The notes: generated from the sequence alone by a model not told the origin. Positions 17,685-25,905 are shown, counted from the first letter of the stretch. The stretch is 64,000 bases of DNA from Nocardiopsis sp. MG754419 (GCF_018207095.1 NZ_QOCZ01000010.1:1-64000); one strand, 5' to 3'. Numbers and translations are program-made.

Positions 17685-18247
17685 CGGGCGCCTCCCGTGC
17701 CCTCGCCCGGCGAGGCGAGCAGCGCGGCCACGATCCGTTCGATCTCCGCGCGCCCCATGGGCGCACCGTGGATCAGGGTGTGCATCATCGCGCCGTCGGA
17801 GAAGACCGCGATCGCGCGGGCCGACTCGGCGGGAACGCGGCCGGAGAGCGTGCGCACCATGCCCTCGTACCAGCGCAGAGCCAGGGGGCGCAGGTCCTCG
17901 CGCTGGGAACCCGCGATGTACAGGACCGCGTCGGCCTTCACCCGTGCGGTGTCGGACAGGTAGGACCACAGCGAGGCGGCGATGGCCGCGGGGGTCGGCT
18001 CGTTTCCGGAGAGTTCGGCCTCCAGTTCGGCGATGCCCTCGTCGGTGCGTTCGGCGAGCCGGCCGACCGCCGCCGCGGTCAACTCCTCCAGTGAGGAGAA
18101 GTAGTAGGTGGTCGCGCCCAGGGGGACCTGCGCGCGTTCGGCGACCCGGCGGTGGGTGATGTCCAGCGCCCCGGTCTCGGCGATCAGGTCCGCCGCGGCC
18201 TCGACCATCGCCCGGCGTCGCGCCCGGGGGTCGCGTTGGGTACTCAC
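17681..18247 (-). CDS. TetR-family repressor of the adjacent efflux pump
   Basis: A 188-residue regulator with an N-terminal TetR HTH (MVEAAADLIAETGALDITHRRVAERAQVPLG-type, ending ATTYYFSS) and a helical ligand domain. The GTG at 18247 is chosen since GGAAGG lies 6 bases upstream; the ATG two codons earlier abuts that RBS and cannot use it. It is co-transcribed with the MFS pump. The 42-bp dyad just upstream is the likely operator. Confidence 0.9.
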   Translation of the reverse strand: MSTQRDPRARRRAMVEAAADLIAETGALDITHRRVAERAQVPLGATTYYFSSLEELTAAAVGRLAERTDEGIAELEAELSGNEPTPAAIAASLWSYLSDTARVKADAVLYIAGSQREDLRPLALRWYEGMVRTLSGRVPAESARAIAVFSDGAMMHTLIHGAPMGRAEIERIVAALLASPGEGTGGAR

Positions 18248-18265
18248 AAGCATCCTTCCCCGATG

Positions 18266-18307
18266 TGTACTCGTGTACTAGTACGAAAGTACCAGTACAT
18301 CTGTACA
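18266..18307 (-). promoter_or_regulatory. 42-bp imperfect palindrome, TetR operator
   Basis: Two 19-bp arms around a GAAA centre (18285-18288) match at 15 of 19 positions. Each arm contains TGTAC, TGTACT and GTAC, so there are several overlapping half-sites of GTAC type. It ends 18 bases upstream of the TetR start and so covers its promoter. The size suggests two TetR dimers. Confidence 0.8.
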
Positions 18308-18380
18308 GATTCAGGGCGAGAGAGAGGGTCGCCTCGATCACACGCCGCGGGCCGCCGTCGATCCGGTGGCCCTCAACGAC

Positions 18381-18605
18381 TCACGGCCCGGCCGCGTCCC
18401 CGTCGTCGTCGGGGGGAGCGTCGCGTTCCGAGGCCAGGACGCCGGCGACGGACCAGTGCGTGTCGGGTACCTCGCGTACGAAGACCCGGATGCCGTCGAC
18501 GGGGGCGCCGATCGACCGGTGGGTCGCCTCGGTCACCTCCCGTACGAGGGCGCGGAGTCGCGCGGGGCTGCGTCCGGGACCGAGCGTGATGTCGATGACG
18601 GGCAC
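18381..18605 (-). CDS. 4-oxalocrotonate tautomerase-family protein
   Basis: A 74-residue protein. After removal of the initiator Met, Pro1 (MPVIDITLGPGRS) would be the catalytic base of the tautomerase superfamily; the beta-alpha-beta pattern continues to VFVREVPDTHWSVAG. An acidic tail (DAPPDDDGDAAGP) is extra. GTG start. It follows the enolase-superfamily gene by 118 bases on the same strand, so both are probably one operon under the operator at 19885. The substrate would be an alpha-keto/enol acid made by a neighbouring enzyme. Confidence 0.83.
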   Translation of the reverse strand: MPVIDITLGPGRSPARLRALVREVTEATHRSIGAPVDGIRVFVREVPDTHWSVAGVLASERDAPPDDDGDAAGP

Positions 18606-18722
18606 GGCGTCCGCCTCGATGGTCGACCGGTGGGTCTCCGGTCGCCATGGTCGGGGACCGGTGCTCCCGCCTGCGCCGGGGCTCGGAGCGCCGTCGTCGT
18701 CGGCGACGACGGTGGATCGTGA

Positions 18723-19844
18723 TCAGTGGCGGCGCGCGTCCAGCGCCGTCAAGGCCTCCTCGTCGATCTCCACGCCCAGGCCCGGCCCGCGAGGGACCTC
18801 CAGGGTGCTGTCGACCGGGGCGATGACCGGAGCGGTGATCTGCCGCGCGTACTTCAGGGGTCCCATGAGATAGGCCGGCCCGGAGGTCGCGCCGACACAG
18901 GCGGCCAGGTGCAGCCCTGCGGCGTTGGCGATGCCCAGTTCGACCACACCGCCGACCAGGACCCCCAGACCGTGGGCGCGCGCGACGTCGGCCGTGCGGA
19001 GCGCCGCGGAGACACCACCGAGCTTGGACAGGCCGACGTTGACCACGGAGGCCGCCTCCGCGTGCGCGACCCGCACAACGTCCTGCGGGCGGCGGACCGA
19101 CTCGTCGGCGACGACGTCGATCCCGTTCCCGTCGGTGAGGATTCGCGTGGCGCGGGCGTTGCCGGGAAGGTCGGTCGGGGCGACCGGCTGCTCGACGAGC
19201 CGCACTCCGGCGCGGCGCAGTCGATCCGCGGCCCGCGCCACGTCCGTGACCGACCAGAGGCCGTTGACGTCGAGCAGGAAGGGGTGGGCCTCGCCGACCT
19301 CCTCGCGCGCGGCCTCGATGCCGCGCAGGTCCCCCTCCAGGGAGCCCCGGCCCGCGTAGAGCTTGAGCCAGCGGAACCGCTCCGCGGCCGTGGCCGCGGT
19401 CCGCGCGACGGTGGCGGGGTCGGCGTCCCAACCGACGGAACCGTGCACCTCCACCGTGTCGGTCGCGTACCCCCCGAGGTGGCGGGAGAGCGGAACCCCG
19501 GCGGACTTCGCCGCGATGTCGAGCAGGGCGGTGTCGACCGCCGCCATGGTGAAGTCGATGGCGTGACTGGTGGACAGGATGCGGCCGGCCCATTCGGACC
19601 GGTGCAGGGGGTCGGCGCCCAGGAGCACCGGGGCGACGCGTTCGTCGACGATCTCCACGATCGACCGCTGCGTCTCCGCGGTCAACTGGGGGACCGGGCA
19701 GGCCTCGCCCCAACCGACGAGGCCCTCGTCGGTGGTCAGGCGCACCACGACGTTCGAGGAGACGGTGCGTGTGATGTGCGCGAAGCGAAAGGGTGCCGAC
19801 AGTTCGGCGCGCAGCGGAATCGCCTCGACGCTCACGATGTTCAC
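18723..19844 (-). CDS. Enolase-superfamily enzyme (mandelate racemase/muconate lactonizing type)
   Basis: A 373-residue member with an N-terminal capping domain and a C-terminal barrel. Metal ligands appear in order: D in LLDVNG, E in LVEQPV, D in VADES; the opposite-face Lys is in VNVGLSKLGG. The usual K-x-K on beta-strand 2 reads LKLYAG, so the second Lys is Tyr. Relatives cycloisomerise muconates, epimerise dipeptides, make o-succinylbenzoate or dehydrate sugar acids. GTG start with GAGG upstream. It is divergent from the GntR gene across a 15-bp operator. Confidence 0.87.
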   Translation of the reverse strand: MNIVSVEAIPLRAELSAPFRFAHITRTVSSNVVVRLTTDEGLVGWGEACPVPQLTAETQRSIVEIVDERVAPVLLGADPLHRSEWAGRILSTSHAIDFTMAAVDTALLDIAAKSAGVPLSRHLGGYATDTVEVHGSVGWDADPATVARTAATAAERFRWLKLYAGRGSLEGDLRGIEAAREEVGEAHPFLLDVNGLWSVTDVARAADRLRRAGVRLVEQPVAPTDLPGNARATRILTDGNGIDVVADESVRRPQDVVRVAHAEAASVVNVGLSKLGGVSAALRTADVARAHGLGVLVGGVVELGIANAAGLHLAACVGATSGPAYLMGPLKYARQITAPVIAPVDSTLEVPRGPGLGVEIDEEALTALDARRH

Positions 19845-19884
19845 AGGTCGTCCTCGCAGCTAGAGTAGGGACGCTCAGGCTAGC

Positions 19885-19899
19885 ATTGGGTCACCCAAT
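19885..19899. promoter_or_regulatory. GntR-type operator, copy 1
   Basis: ATTGGGTCACCCAAT is a perfect dyad apart from the central base. It lies between the divergent enolase gene (start 19844) and GntR gene (start 19949), so one site can control both. Copy 2 (one-base difference) is at 21721-21735. Confidence 0.82.
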
Positions 19900-19948
19900 T
19901 TTCCAGGTGTGCCGACGACCTCCGACGTCGCTAGGAACGGTTCCGTAC

Positions 19949-20653
19949 ATGTCTGTATCCGACCCGGACGGCGGGACGACCCCGCCCGCGGACGCGCCCC
20001 GTCTGCGGGACCGCGTCGTCGCCAGCCTCCTGGAACTCATCCGTGAGCTGGAACTGACCCCGGGCCGGGCGCTGCCCACCGAACGCGAGCTGGCCGCACG
20101 CCTGAGCGTCAGCCGCAACGTGGTCCGCCAGGCCTTCGACATCCTCGAGGAACGGGGCATCGTCCGCTCGCGCAGGGGTTCGGGCCGGTTCCTGCGCACC
20201 GTCGAGGACGTCGCCGCGCCGGTCGATCCGCGCACGCTGGAGGCGGCCTCCATCGCCGACATCCTCGAAGCCCGGTTCGTGATCGAGGAACAGTGCGTGG
20301 TGATGGCCTGCCAACGGCGCACCACGTCGGAGGTCCGCGAACTCGCCCGCCTGGGCGCGCGGTTGCGGACCTGGGACGACAACGTCGAGTTCCACGTCGC
20401 CCTGGCCGCCGCCACGCACAACTTCATGCTCGAACGGTTGGTCCGGCAGCAACTGGACCTGGGGGCGCAGCTCCACCAGCGGGACAGGTACGACGATCCG
20501 GCGCAATTGGCGCACATGCGGTCCGAGCACGAGGCGATCGTGCGGGCGGTCGAGGACCGGGACGAGGAGCGGGCGCGGGCGCTGATGCGGTCCCACCTGC
20601 GCAGCACGCGCCGATCCGTGGCGGGGTCCGGTCGACCCTCGGGCGCCGAGTAG
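19949..20653 (+). CDS. FadR/GntR-family regulator
   Basis: A 234-residue protein with winged HTH (LPTERELAARLSVSRNVVRQAFDILEERGIVRSRRGSG-type, residues ~35-75) and FCD-like C-terminal helical domain (EFHVALAAATHNFMLERLV, SEHEAIVRAVEDRDEERARALMRSHL). It probably binds ATTGGGTCACCCAAT at 19885 and 21721 and so controls the enolase/tautomerase operon, itself and the dehydrogenase gene. ATG 19949 follows AGGAACGG by 9 bases. Confidence 0.88.
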   Translation: MSVSDPDGGTTPPADAPRLRDRVVASLLELIRELELTPGRALPTERELAARLSVSRNVVRQAFDILEERGIVRSRRGSGRFLRTVEDVAAPVDPRTLEAASIADILEARFVIEEQCVVMACQRRTTSEVRELARLGARLRTWDDNVEFHVALAAATHNFMLERLVRQQLDLGAQLHQRDRYDDPAQLAHMRSEHEAIVRAVEDRDEERARALMRSHLRSTRRSVAGSGRPSGAE

Positions 20654-20669
20654 GGGTCCCTGGCCGGGA

Positions 20670-20698
20670 CCGGGCCGGTCTGCGGAGGATCGGCCCGG
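20670..20698. terminator. Hairpin between convergent GntR and dehydrogenase genes
   Basis: CCGGGCCG (20670-20677) pairs with CGGCCCGG (20691-20698) across a 13-base loop. It lies between two convergent genes and so could serve both. Confidence 0.5.
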
Positions 20699-20745
20699 CG
20701 GTGCCGAGGGTGGACACCGACGGGGTCGTCAGTGGCGTGGCGACC

Positions 20746-21651
20746 TCATCGGGTGTGCTCGTCGCTGAAGGACAGGCCGCTGGTCTCCTCCAACTGACGC
20801 ACGGCCAGCAACTGCCCGCCGTCGCCGTAGGTGCGCAGGGCGCGGTGGTGCATCTGCTCGACGAGGGCGGACACCTCCAGCGGGACACCGACCTCACGCC
20901 CGAGGTCGACCGCCAGGCGCAGGTCCTTCAACGCCAGGGCCAAACGGAAGTACTCCTTGTAGTCCCCGACGAAGACGTTGTTCGGTGCGTCGTTCTCCAG
21001 GAACGCGCTGGAGGCGCCGCTGCCGGTCAGCGCGCGGTGGAGGGTCCTCAGATCCACGCCGGCCTTGGTGCCCAGCGCCAGGACCTCCGCGCCGGCGATG
21101 GCGTGGAGGAAGAAGCCGAGGTTGATGCAGAGCTTGACCGTGTAGCCCGCTCCCTGGGGGCCCACATGACTGATCTTCTCGGGGTCGCCGAGGGCGCTGA
21201 GCACGGGAAGGGCGCGTGCGTAGTCCTGGCGCTCGCCCCCGACGAAGATCTGCAGGGTGCCGGACTCCGCCCCGGGGACACCCCCGGTGACCGGGGCGTC
21301 GAGGCTGCTCCAGCCGCGGTCGGACCGGGCGTTCTTGACGCGTTCCATGGTCTCGGCGCTGCTGCTGCTCATGTCGATCCACAGCGCACCGGGGCCCAGG
21401 GAACACGCCGCCCCCTCCTCACCGAGCAGGGCCGACTCGACCTCGTCCGGACCGGGCAGCATCGTCACCAGGATGTCGGCGGCCCGGGCCGCCTCCGCCG
21501 CCGACCGTGCGGCGTGGATGGTGTCGGAGCCGGAGGTCAGGGCGGTGACCGCCGCGGGGCGCGTGTCGTAGACGGTCACGGGATACGTGGTGGCGATGTT
21601 GCGCGCCATCCCCGCGCCCATCCTGCCGAGGCCGATGAAGCCGACATGCAT
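20746..21651 (-). CDS. NAD(P)-dependent beta-hydroxyacid dehydrogenase (HIBADH family)
   Basis: A 301-residue enzyme: Rossmann motif GFIGLGRMGAGMARN at the N-terminus, DAPVTGGVPGAESG substrate motif near residue 115 and GAGYTVKLCIN with the catalytic Lys near 175. It is related in family but clearly different in sequence from the gene at 1396. The shared operator (21721) suggests it works with the enolase-like enzyme and tautomerase, for example on a hydroxyacid or semialdehyde product. The exact substrate is unknown. Confidence 0.86.
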   Translation of the reverse strand: MHVGFIGLGRMGAGMARNIATTYPVTVYDTRPAAVTALTSGSDTIHAARSAAEAARAADILVTMLPGPDEVESALLGEEGAACSLGPGALWIDMSSSSAETMERVKNARSDRGWSSLDAPVTGGVPGAESGTLQIFVGGERQDYARALPVLSALGDPEKISHVGPQGAGYTVKLCINLGFFLHAIAGAEVLALGTKAGVDLRTLHRALTGSGASSAFLENDAPNNVFVGDYKEYFRLALALKDLRLAVDLGREVGVPLEVSALVEQMHHRALRTYGDGGQLLAVRQLEETSGLSFSDEHTR

Positions 21652-21720
21652 CGCGGAAGCTCGTTTCTGTCGTGGGCGGCCGACCCTCGCGCCCGTCGGG
21701 GGAGACCTGCGCGGATCAGG

Positions 21721-21735
21721 ATTGGGTCATCCAAT
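21721..21735 (-). promoter_or_regulatory. GntR-type operator, copy 2
   Basis: ATTGGGTCATCCAAT differs by one base from the operator at 19885-19899 and lies 70 bases upstream of the dehydrogenase start (21651). It links this gene to the enolase/tautomerase regulon. Confidence 0.8.
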
Positions 21736-22104
21736 CTGACGATACGGGGGAGCGGACCCGAAGGCAAGAGGTGGCACCGGCCCGAGCGACCGGGCCGCTG
21801 GTGGGGGAGAATGCCCTGAGGGTTCGGTGCCCCGGAGAGCGATCCTCCGGTGTTCGATCTCAGAGGACCGAGGGAGGAGGATCGGGTCACCCAGGATCGC
21901 GGCACGACGTCGGTCGTCCCCGGTCGGTGTCGGGCTCCAGATGTGGGGCCCCACGCCGTGCGCAGCCGGTGGTGGCCCGACCGGGCCGCCCGGACCGGGG
22001 GAGGGGCGCGCGCACACCCCGGAAACGGACCCGTCGCCCGCCCGCCGAGGCGGCGTCGTGGTGGGCGGGCGAGGACGTCCGCTCGGGCACCGATGCGGCC
22101 GAGG
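21736..22104. other. Intergenic region, no gene recognised
   Basis: The open frames here are compositional. ATCGGGTCACCCAG at 21881 partly resembles the GntR operator but its outer bases fail. Nothing else was recognised. Confidence 0.5.
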
Positions 22105-22524
22105 TCAGTCGGAGTCGAGCGCGCGGCCGAGCAGGTCCAAGAGCAGACGGATCTCGCTCTCGCTCAGCACCGCCAGTGGGGTCCCCTCCAGTGCGGTCCC
22201 CACCACCTCCGCGCGGATCTCGTGGCCCCGGTCGGTCAGGGCCAGGACGCGCGAGCGTCGATCGTCCGGATCCACGGCGCGTTCCACCAGGCCCCGGTCG
22301 ACCAGTTGGTTGGTCACGAAGGTCAGGTTGGGGGCGTTGCAGTGCAGACGCTCGGCCACCACCTTCATCGAGGGCGGCGGCTCGTCCGGGTCGATCACCC
22401 ACAGGGCCTGGAAGGTCGCCGGGGTCAGGTGGTGCTCGGCCAGGACCGGCCCGACCCGGTCGATGGTGCGCATCCAGATGTCGTACGTCGCGGCGACCGC
22501 CGCGGTGAGGTGGGGCGCGGTCAT
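22105..22524 (-). CDS. MarR-family transcriptional regulator
   Basis: A 139-residue winged-helix protein. The recognition region (MKVVAERLHCNAPNLTFVTNQLVDRGLVER) and the wing (DPDDRRSRVLALTDRG) are typical of MarR. It is divergent from the SDR gene at 22606; two TTCGAG-N-CTCGAA-like dyads lie in between. It probably represses itself and the SDR gene until an aromatic or lipophilic ligand binds. Confidence 0.9.
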   Translation of the reverse strand: MTAPHLTAAVAATYDIWMRTIDRVGPVLAEHHLTPATFQALWVIDPDEPPPSMKVVAERLHCNAPNLTFVTNQLVDRGLVERAVDPDDRRSRVLALTDRGHEIRAEVVGTALEGTPLAVLSESEIRLLLDLLGRALDSD

Positions 22525-22544
22525 GTCCTCGATTCTATCGATCC

Positions 22545-22590
22545 TTCGAGTGTCGAAATATCGTGCTAGCTTTTTGCTTCGAGACTCGAA
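22545..22590. promoter_or_regulatory. Pair of MarR-type operators in a divergent promoter
   Basis: TTCGAGTGTCGAA (22545-22557) and TTCGAGACTCGAA (22578-22590) are spaced 33 bases centre to centre. One is near the MarR start (22524), the other near the SDR start (22606). The DNA between is locally AT-rich. Confidence 0.8.
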
Positions 22591-22605
22591 CCAATGGAGG
22601 TCGTC

Positions 22606-23430
22606 ATGAAGCACGGATACCGCGGTGTCACCGCTCTCGTCACCGGTGCGTCGAAAGGCCTGGGGCGTGCGTTCGCGTGGGATCTGGCCCACCGAGGCGC
22701 GGAGGTGATCCTGCTCGCCCGGTCTGAGGGCGATCTGCGGGCCCTGGCCGCGGACATCGGGGCGCTCCGAGACGGCCCGGACGCCGAGATCATCGTCGCC
22801 GACCTCGCCGCACCGGACGGCCCCGACACGGTCCTGGGGGAACTGCGCGAGCGTGGCCTGACCGTCGATCTGCTCGTCAACAACGCCGGCTCCGGCAGTG
22901 TGGGACCGTTCCTGGAACGCCCGCTTGGCCCCCAGTTGCTCTCCGTCGGACTCAACATCAGCGGGCTCCTCGCGCTGACCCACGCCCTCGGCGCCGATCT
23001 GGTGGCCCGCGGCACCGGCGGCATCATCAACGTGGCCTCCACCGCGGCCTTCCAACCCGTGCCCTACCAGGCCGGGTACGCCGCGACCAAGGCCTTCGTG
23101 CTGTCCTTCACCGAGGCGTTGGCCGAAGAGTTGCGCGGGACCGGTGTCCACGTCATGGCCGCGCACCCCGGCCCGGTCGCGACCGGTTTCTTCGACGGCA
23201 CCTCGGCCCGGATCCACCCGGTCGCCGACACGCCGGCCGTGGTCGCCGCCCGCACACTCGACGACTACGCGCGACGGCGTCCGGTGTCCTACCCGGGCCG
23301 CGTCCTGACCCGGACCGCGAACCGGGCCATGACCTGGCCGGCGCGCCTGCTGCCGCGCACCACGGTCGCCCGGGTGAGCGGCGCCTTCAACCGCACGCAG
23401 GGTCTGCACCAGGTCGTCGACGTCGACTAG
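22606..23430 (+). CDS. Short-chain dehydrogenase/reductase
   Basis: A 274-residue classical SDR: cofactor motif TGASKGLGRAFA near residue 13, NNAGSG near 90, active site Y158-x3-K162 in AGYAATKAFV. The C-terminal extension (WPARLLPRTTVARVSGAFNR, LHQVVDVD) is typical of the family of putative ketoacyl/ketosteroid reductases. The start at 22606 has GGAGG 6 bases upstream; the ATG at 22594 lacks one. Divergent MarR regulates it. A decayed copy of its last 21 codons lies at 29207-29269. Confidence 0.88.
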   Translation: MKHGYRGVTALVTGASKGLGRAFAWDLAHRGAEVILLARSEGDLRALAADIGALRDGPDAEIIVADLAAPDGPDTVLGELRERGLTVDLLVNNAGSGSVGPFLERPLGPQLLSVGLNISGLLALTHALGADLVARGTGGIINVASTAAFQPVPYQAGYAATKAFVLSFTEALAEELRGTGVHVMAAHPGPVATGFFDGTSARIHPVADTPAVVAARTLDDYARRRPVSYPGRVLTRTANRAMTWPARLLPRTTVARVSGAFNRTQGLHQVVDVD

Positions 23431-23457
23431 ACCGCGGATGGCACCTGTGCGACCTGG

Positions 23458-23900
23458 TCAGGGGTCGTCAGCGATCAGCGACCGCTCGACCGGGGCGCCG
23501 ATCAGCCGGTGGCGCCGGATGATCGCTTCGATCCGTTGCCTCGACCACCCGGGAACCACCGGTTCGGGCTCGTCCGTACGGGGCGGACGCACCTGCCGCG
23601 CCACACCTTCGGAACCGACCTCGTCCGCGTCGGGCGGCAGGGTGTCGATCCCGTGGTCGAGGTCGGTGGGTTCGGCCTCGATCATGAGTTCGAGGTCCAC
23701 CATCACGCGCTCGTCGTAGAACATGGCGGAGATGGACAGCACCGCCCGGTCGGCCTCACTCAGGCGTTCGGCCACCGAGCTGAAATCGGTGGGGACGTCC
23801 ATGGGCGCGCGGGCGCGCAGGATGGTGGCGAGTTCGGTTCGCGCGCGTTGCCGGCGTTCGATGCTCGCGGCGAGTTCGGTGTCCTGCCGAATCAGTGGAC
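23458..23900 (-). pseudogene. MerR-family regulator, C-terminal fragment
   Basis: From DTELAASIERRQRARTEL to DLDHGIDTLPPDADE the frame reads like the effector half of a MerR regulator (helical, ending before EPVVPGWSRQ). The N-terminal HTH is absent: upstream of about 23900 the same frame turns into Arg/Pro/His-rich sequence, so the gene has lost its DNA-binding head. It cannot act as a normal MerR protein. Confidence 0.6.
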
Positions 23901-24336
23901 TCAGGGGACCCGGTGTTCGTCGGGCGCGATCGGCGTCGTGTCCGGCCCGGTCTTTCGGGCCCGGAACCAGACGGCCACGGCCGTGCCGATGAAGAGCACG
24001 ATCCGGGTGATCGGGAAGGCGGTGTCCAGACCACCCGTCCAACGATCGAACCTGACCGAGCCGTCGGCGTCCAGGCCGATCCGCCACGCCGCGGTCTCAC
24101 CGCAGGCACGGACTCGGAGACGGCGAGCGTCATCACGAAGGCCGATGTCACCGTCGGCAGCGTCCGCCAGGAGTGGGTGCCGTTCGCCGGCGAATCACCC
24201 CCGGGGCGACGAGACCCCGTCGCGCTCCTTCACCGTCGATGCGGTGCTCGCACAGGAACCGCCCGCCGTGGGGCGACAGGAGTGCGGTCCCGCCACCGGT
24301 GCTGCCCGAGCTCCCGTCGGGCATGACAGATGTCAT
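23901..24336 (-). pseudogene. Decayed coding remnant of unknown family
   Basis: Protein-like pieces occur in shifting frames on the minus strand: an ATG-led piece with LLSPHGGRFLCEHRID (near 24300), then TETAAWRIGLDADGSV-like and FPITRIVLFIGTAVAVWF (near 24000) with a membrane-like segment. At least two frameshifts would be needed to join them. The origin was not recognised. It lies directly before the headless MerR fragment. Confidence 0.35.
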
Positions 24337-24381
24337 TCAGGCACCGTGCGCACCACGGAGAGAACACATGAGGAGCGGCAC

Positions 24382-24416
24382 TTCGACCCGCACCGACTCG
24401 ATCCTAGGTTCGGAGT
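24382..24416 (+). promoter_or_regulatory. Promoter of a leaderless transcript
   Basis: TTCGAC (24382-24387), a 17-base spacer, TAGGTT (24405-24410), then exactly 6 bases to the GTG start at 24417. No Shine-Dalgarno site exists between -10 and start, so transcription should begin at or next to the start codon. Confidence 0.6.
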
Positions 24417-25403
24417 GTGAACAGCAACAGCCTGAGTTTCAGCCCGCCGTCCCGCCCACAACCGACCGGCCGCTCCACTCCGCGTATCCCGCCCGGAGTG
24501 GAGTACCACCGCGTATTCGCCGGTGAGAGGCGCCGTATCGGGCGTGGCGTCTTCGCGATCCTTCTCCTGTTGGTCGGCATGTTCGCCTTCAGCATCGCCA
24601 TCGGCCGGTCCGTCACCGCCCTCGGCGACCACTTCGGTTACAGCGGTGGTGTCTACTCACCGCTCCAGCACGGGGCGGGGATGTTCTCCCTCGCCCTGCT
24701 CATCCCGTGGAGCATGCTCATCCAACGATGGCTCTACGGAATGCAGGGCGCCTCGTTGCACTCCGTGGTCTCGGGCTTCCGGTGGGACCTGTTCGCACGC
24801 GCCCTTCTGTTCATCGGCCCGCTCTGGCTGGCGGTGGCGGTGACCCAGAGCCTGTGGATACCCAAGGAACAGACCTTCTGGTCGGTGGCCGACCTGGTCG
24901 CCATGCTCGCCCTCACCCTGCTGCTGACCCCCCTGCAGTCGGCCGGAGAGGAATACGGGTTCCGAGGACTGGTCTTTCGGATCGCCGGAGGCTGGGCACG
25001 CGGGCCTCGCGCGGCGCTGGTCCTCGGAGTCCTCGTCTCCAGTCTGGCGTTCGTCCTCGCCCACGCCTCGACCGATCCCTGGTACAACGTCTGGTACTTC
25101 ACGTTCGCCGCCGGCACGGCCCTCATCACCTGGCGCACCGGCGGCCTCGAGACCGCGATCGTTCTTCACGCGCTCAACAACACTCTGCTCTTCCTCTTCG
25201 ACATCGGGATGCACACCGACTTCAGTACCCTGTTCGACCGTGCGGCGGGCAGCGCTTCGGCAGCACTGATCGTGCCCTGCGTCAGCGCTGTCGCGGTCAC
25301 CGCGGTGGTGTGGTGGCGCACACGAGAATCGGGGCCGGCCCTGACCCCCTCGGAACCGGGGCCGCCCTTCGCGGAACGGGACTCTCGCTCGCAGGGACGA
25401 TGA
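24417..25403 (+). CDS. CPBP-family intramembrane metalloprotease (paralogue 2)
   Basis: A 328-residue membrane protein. Motifs: EEYGFR (E178, E179), FVLAH and VLHALNN, with about eight hydrophobic segments. It is a clear paralogue of the protein at 6212-7303, sharing the GVEYHRV pre-domain and the sequence of nearly every helix; its N-terminal disordered part is shorter. It is probably translated from a leaderless mRNA. It lies among broken genes but is itself intact. The family includes prenyl-protein and regulatory intramembrane proteases; no partner is visible here. Confidence 0.82.
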   Translation: MNSNSLSFSPPSRPQPTGRSTPRIPPGVEYHRVFAGERRRIGRGVFAILLLLVGMFAFSIAIGRSVTALGDHFGYSGGVYSPLQHGAGMFSLALLIPWSMLIQRWLYGMQGASLHSVVSGFRWDLFARALLFIGPLWLAVAVTQSLWIPKEQTFWSVADLVAMLALTLLLTPLQSAGEEYGFRGLVFRIAGGWARGPRAALVLGVLVSSLAFVLAHASTDPWYNVWYFTFAAGTALITWRTGGLETAIVLHALNNTLLFLFDIGMHTDFSTLFDRAAGSASAALIVPCVSAVAVTAVVWWRTRESGPALTPSEPGPPFAERDSRSQGR

Positions 25404-25905
25404 TCCGCAGGTCGGCGCACGTGGGTTCGAGATCCCGGTGCGCTGGTCCGCCTTCACGAACGTCTGGGCCCCGGTCGGCATCTCGGGCAGGGACACGTTC
25501 GACGTCGAGCGCCTCACGGAGACGCCCCGCGGGGCGCTGGTGACCACGCCGGTGCTCCTTCGCTCCGGCCGTTCCCGTGCTCGGTGTCGTGAAGCCCATG
25601 ACTGCGCTGATCGGGGTCGTTGGTCGGGCACGTGGAGGCCGCGGATCCTGTTCGAACCGCAGGCGGCCCACCGTGACCACGCCATGTTCGCGCTCGCCGA
25701 CGAACGTCCGCGCGTCTCGGGGAGGCGCATGACGCTTTCGATCGGGCCTTGGCCACGATCGCGGCCAGAGGCGGGTCGACCGCCGCACGCGTGGAGCGTG
25801 GCCACACGAACGGGATGGGGCCGTCATCATCGAGGTCCGCCGTCTCGCCGAGGAGGCCGGCACTGACGTCCGCGGTCGCATCGAAATACCACCGATCAGG
25901 CCCAC
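25404..25905. other. Intergenic region with no intact gene
   Basis: Frames are open but without RBS or family resemblance. The base composition is less biased than in the neighbouring genes, consistent with decayed coding DNA. Confidence 0.45.

Noticed and set aside
21881-21894. ATCGGGTCACCCAG as a third GntR operator copy
   Set aside because: The outer AT...AT positions are lost and no gene starts nearby; likely chance.
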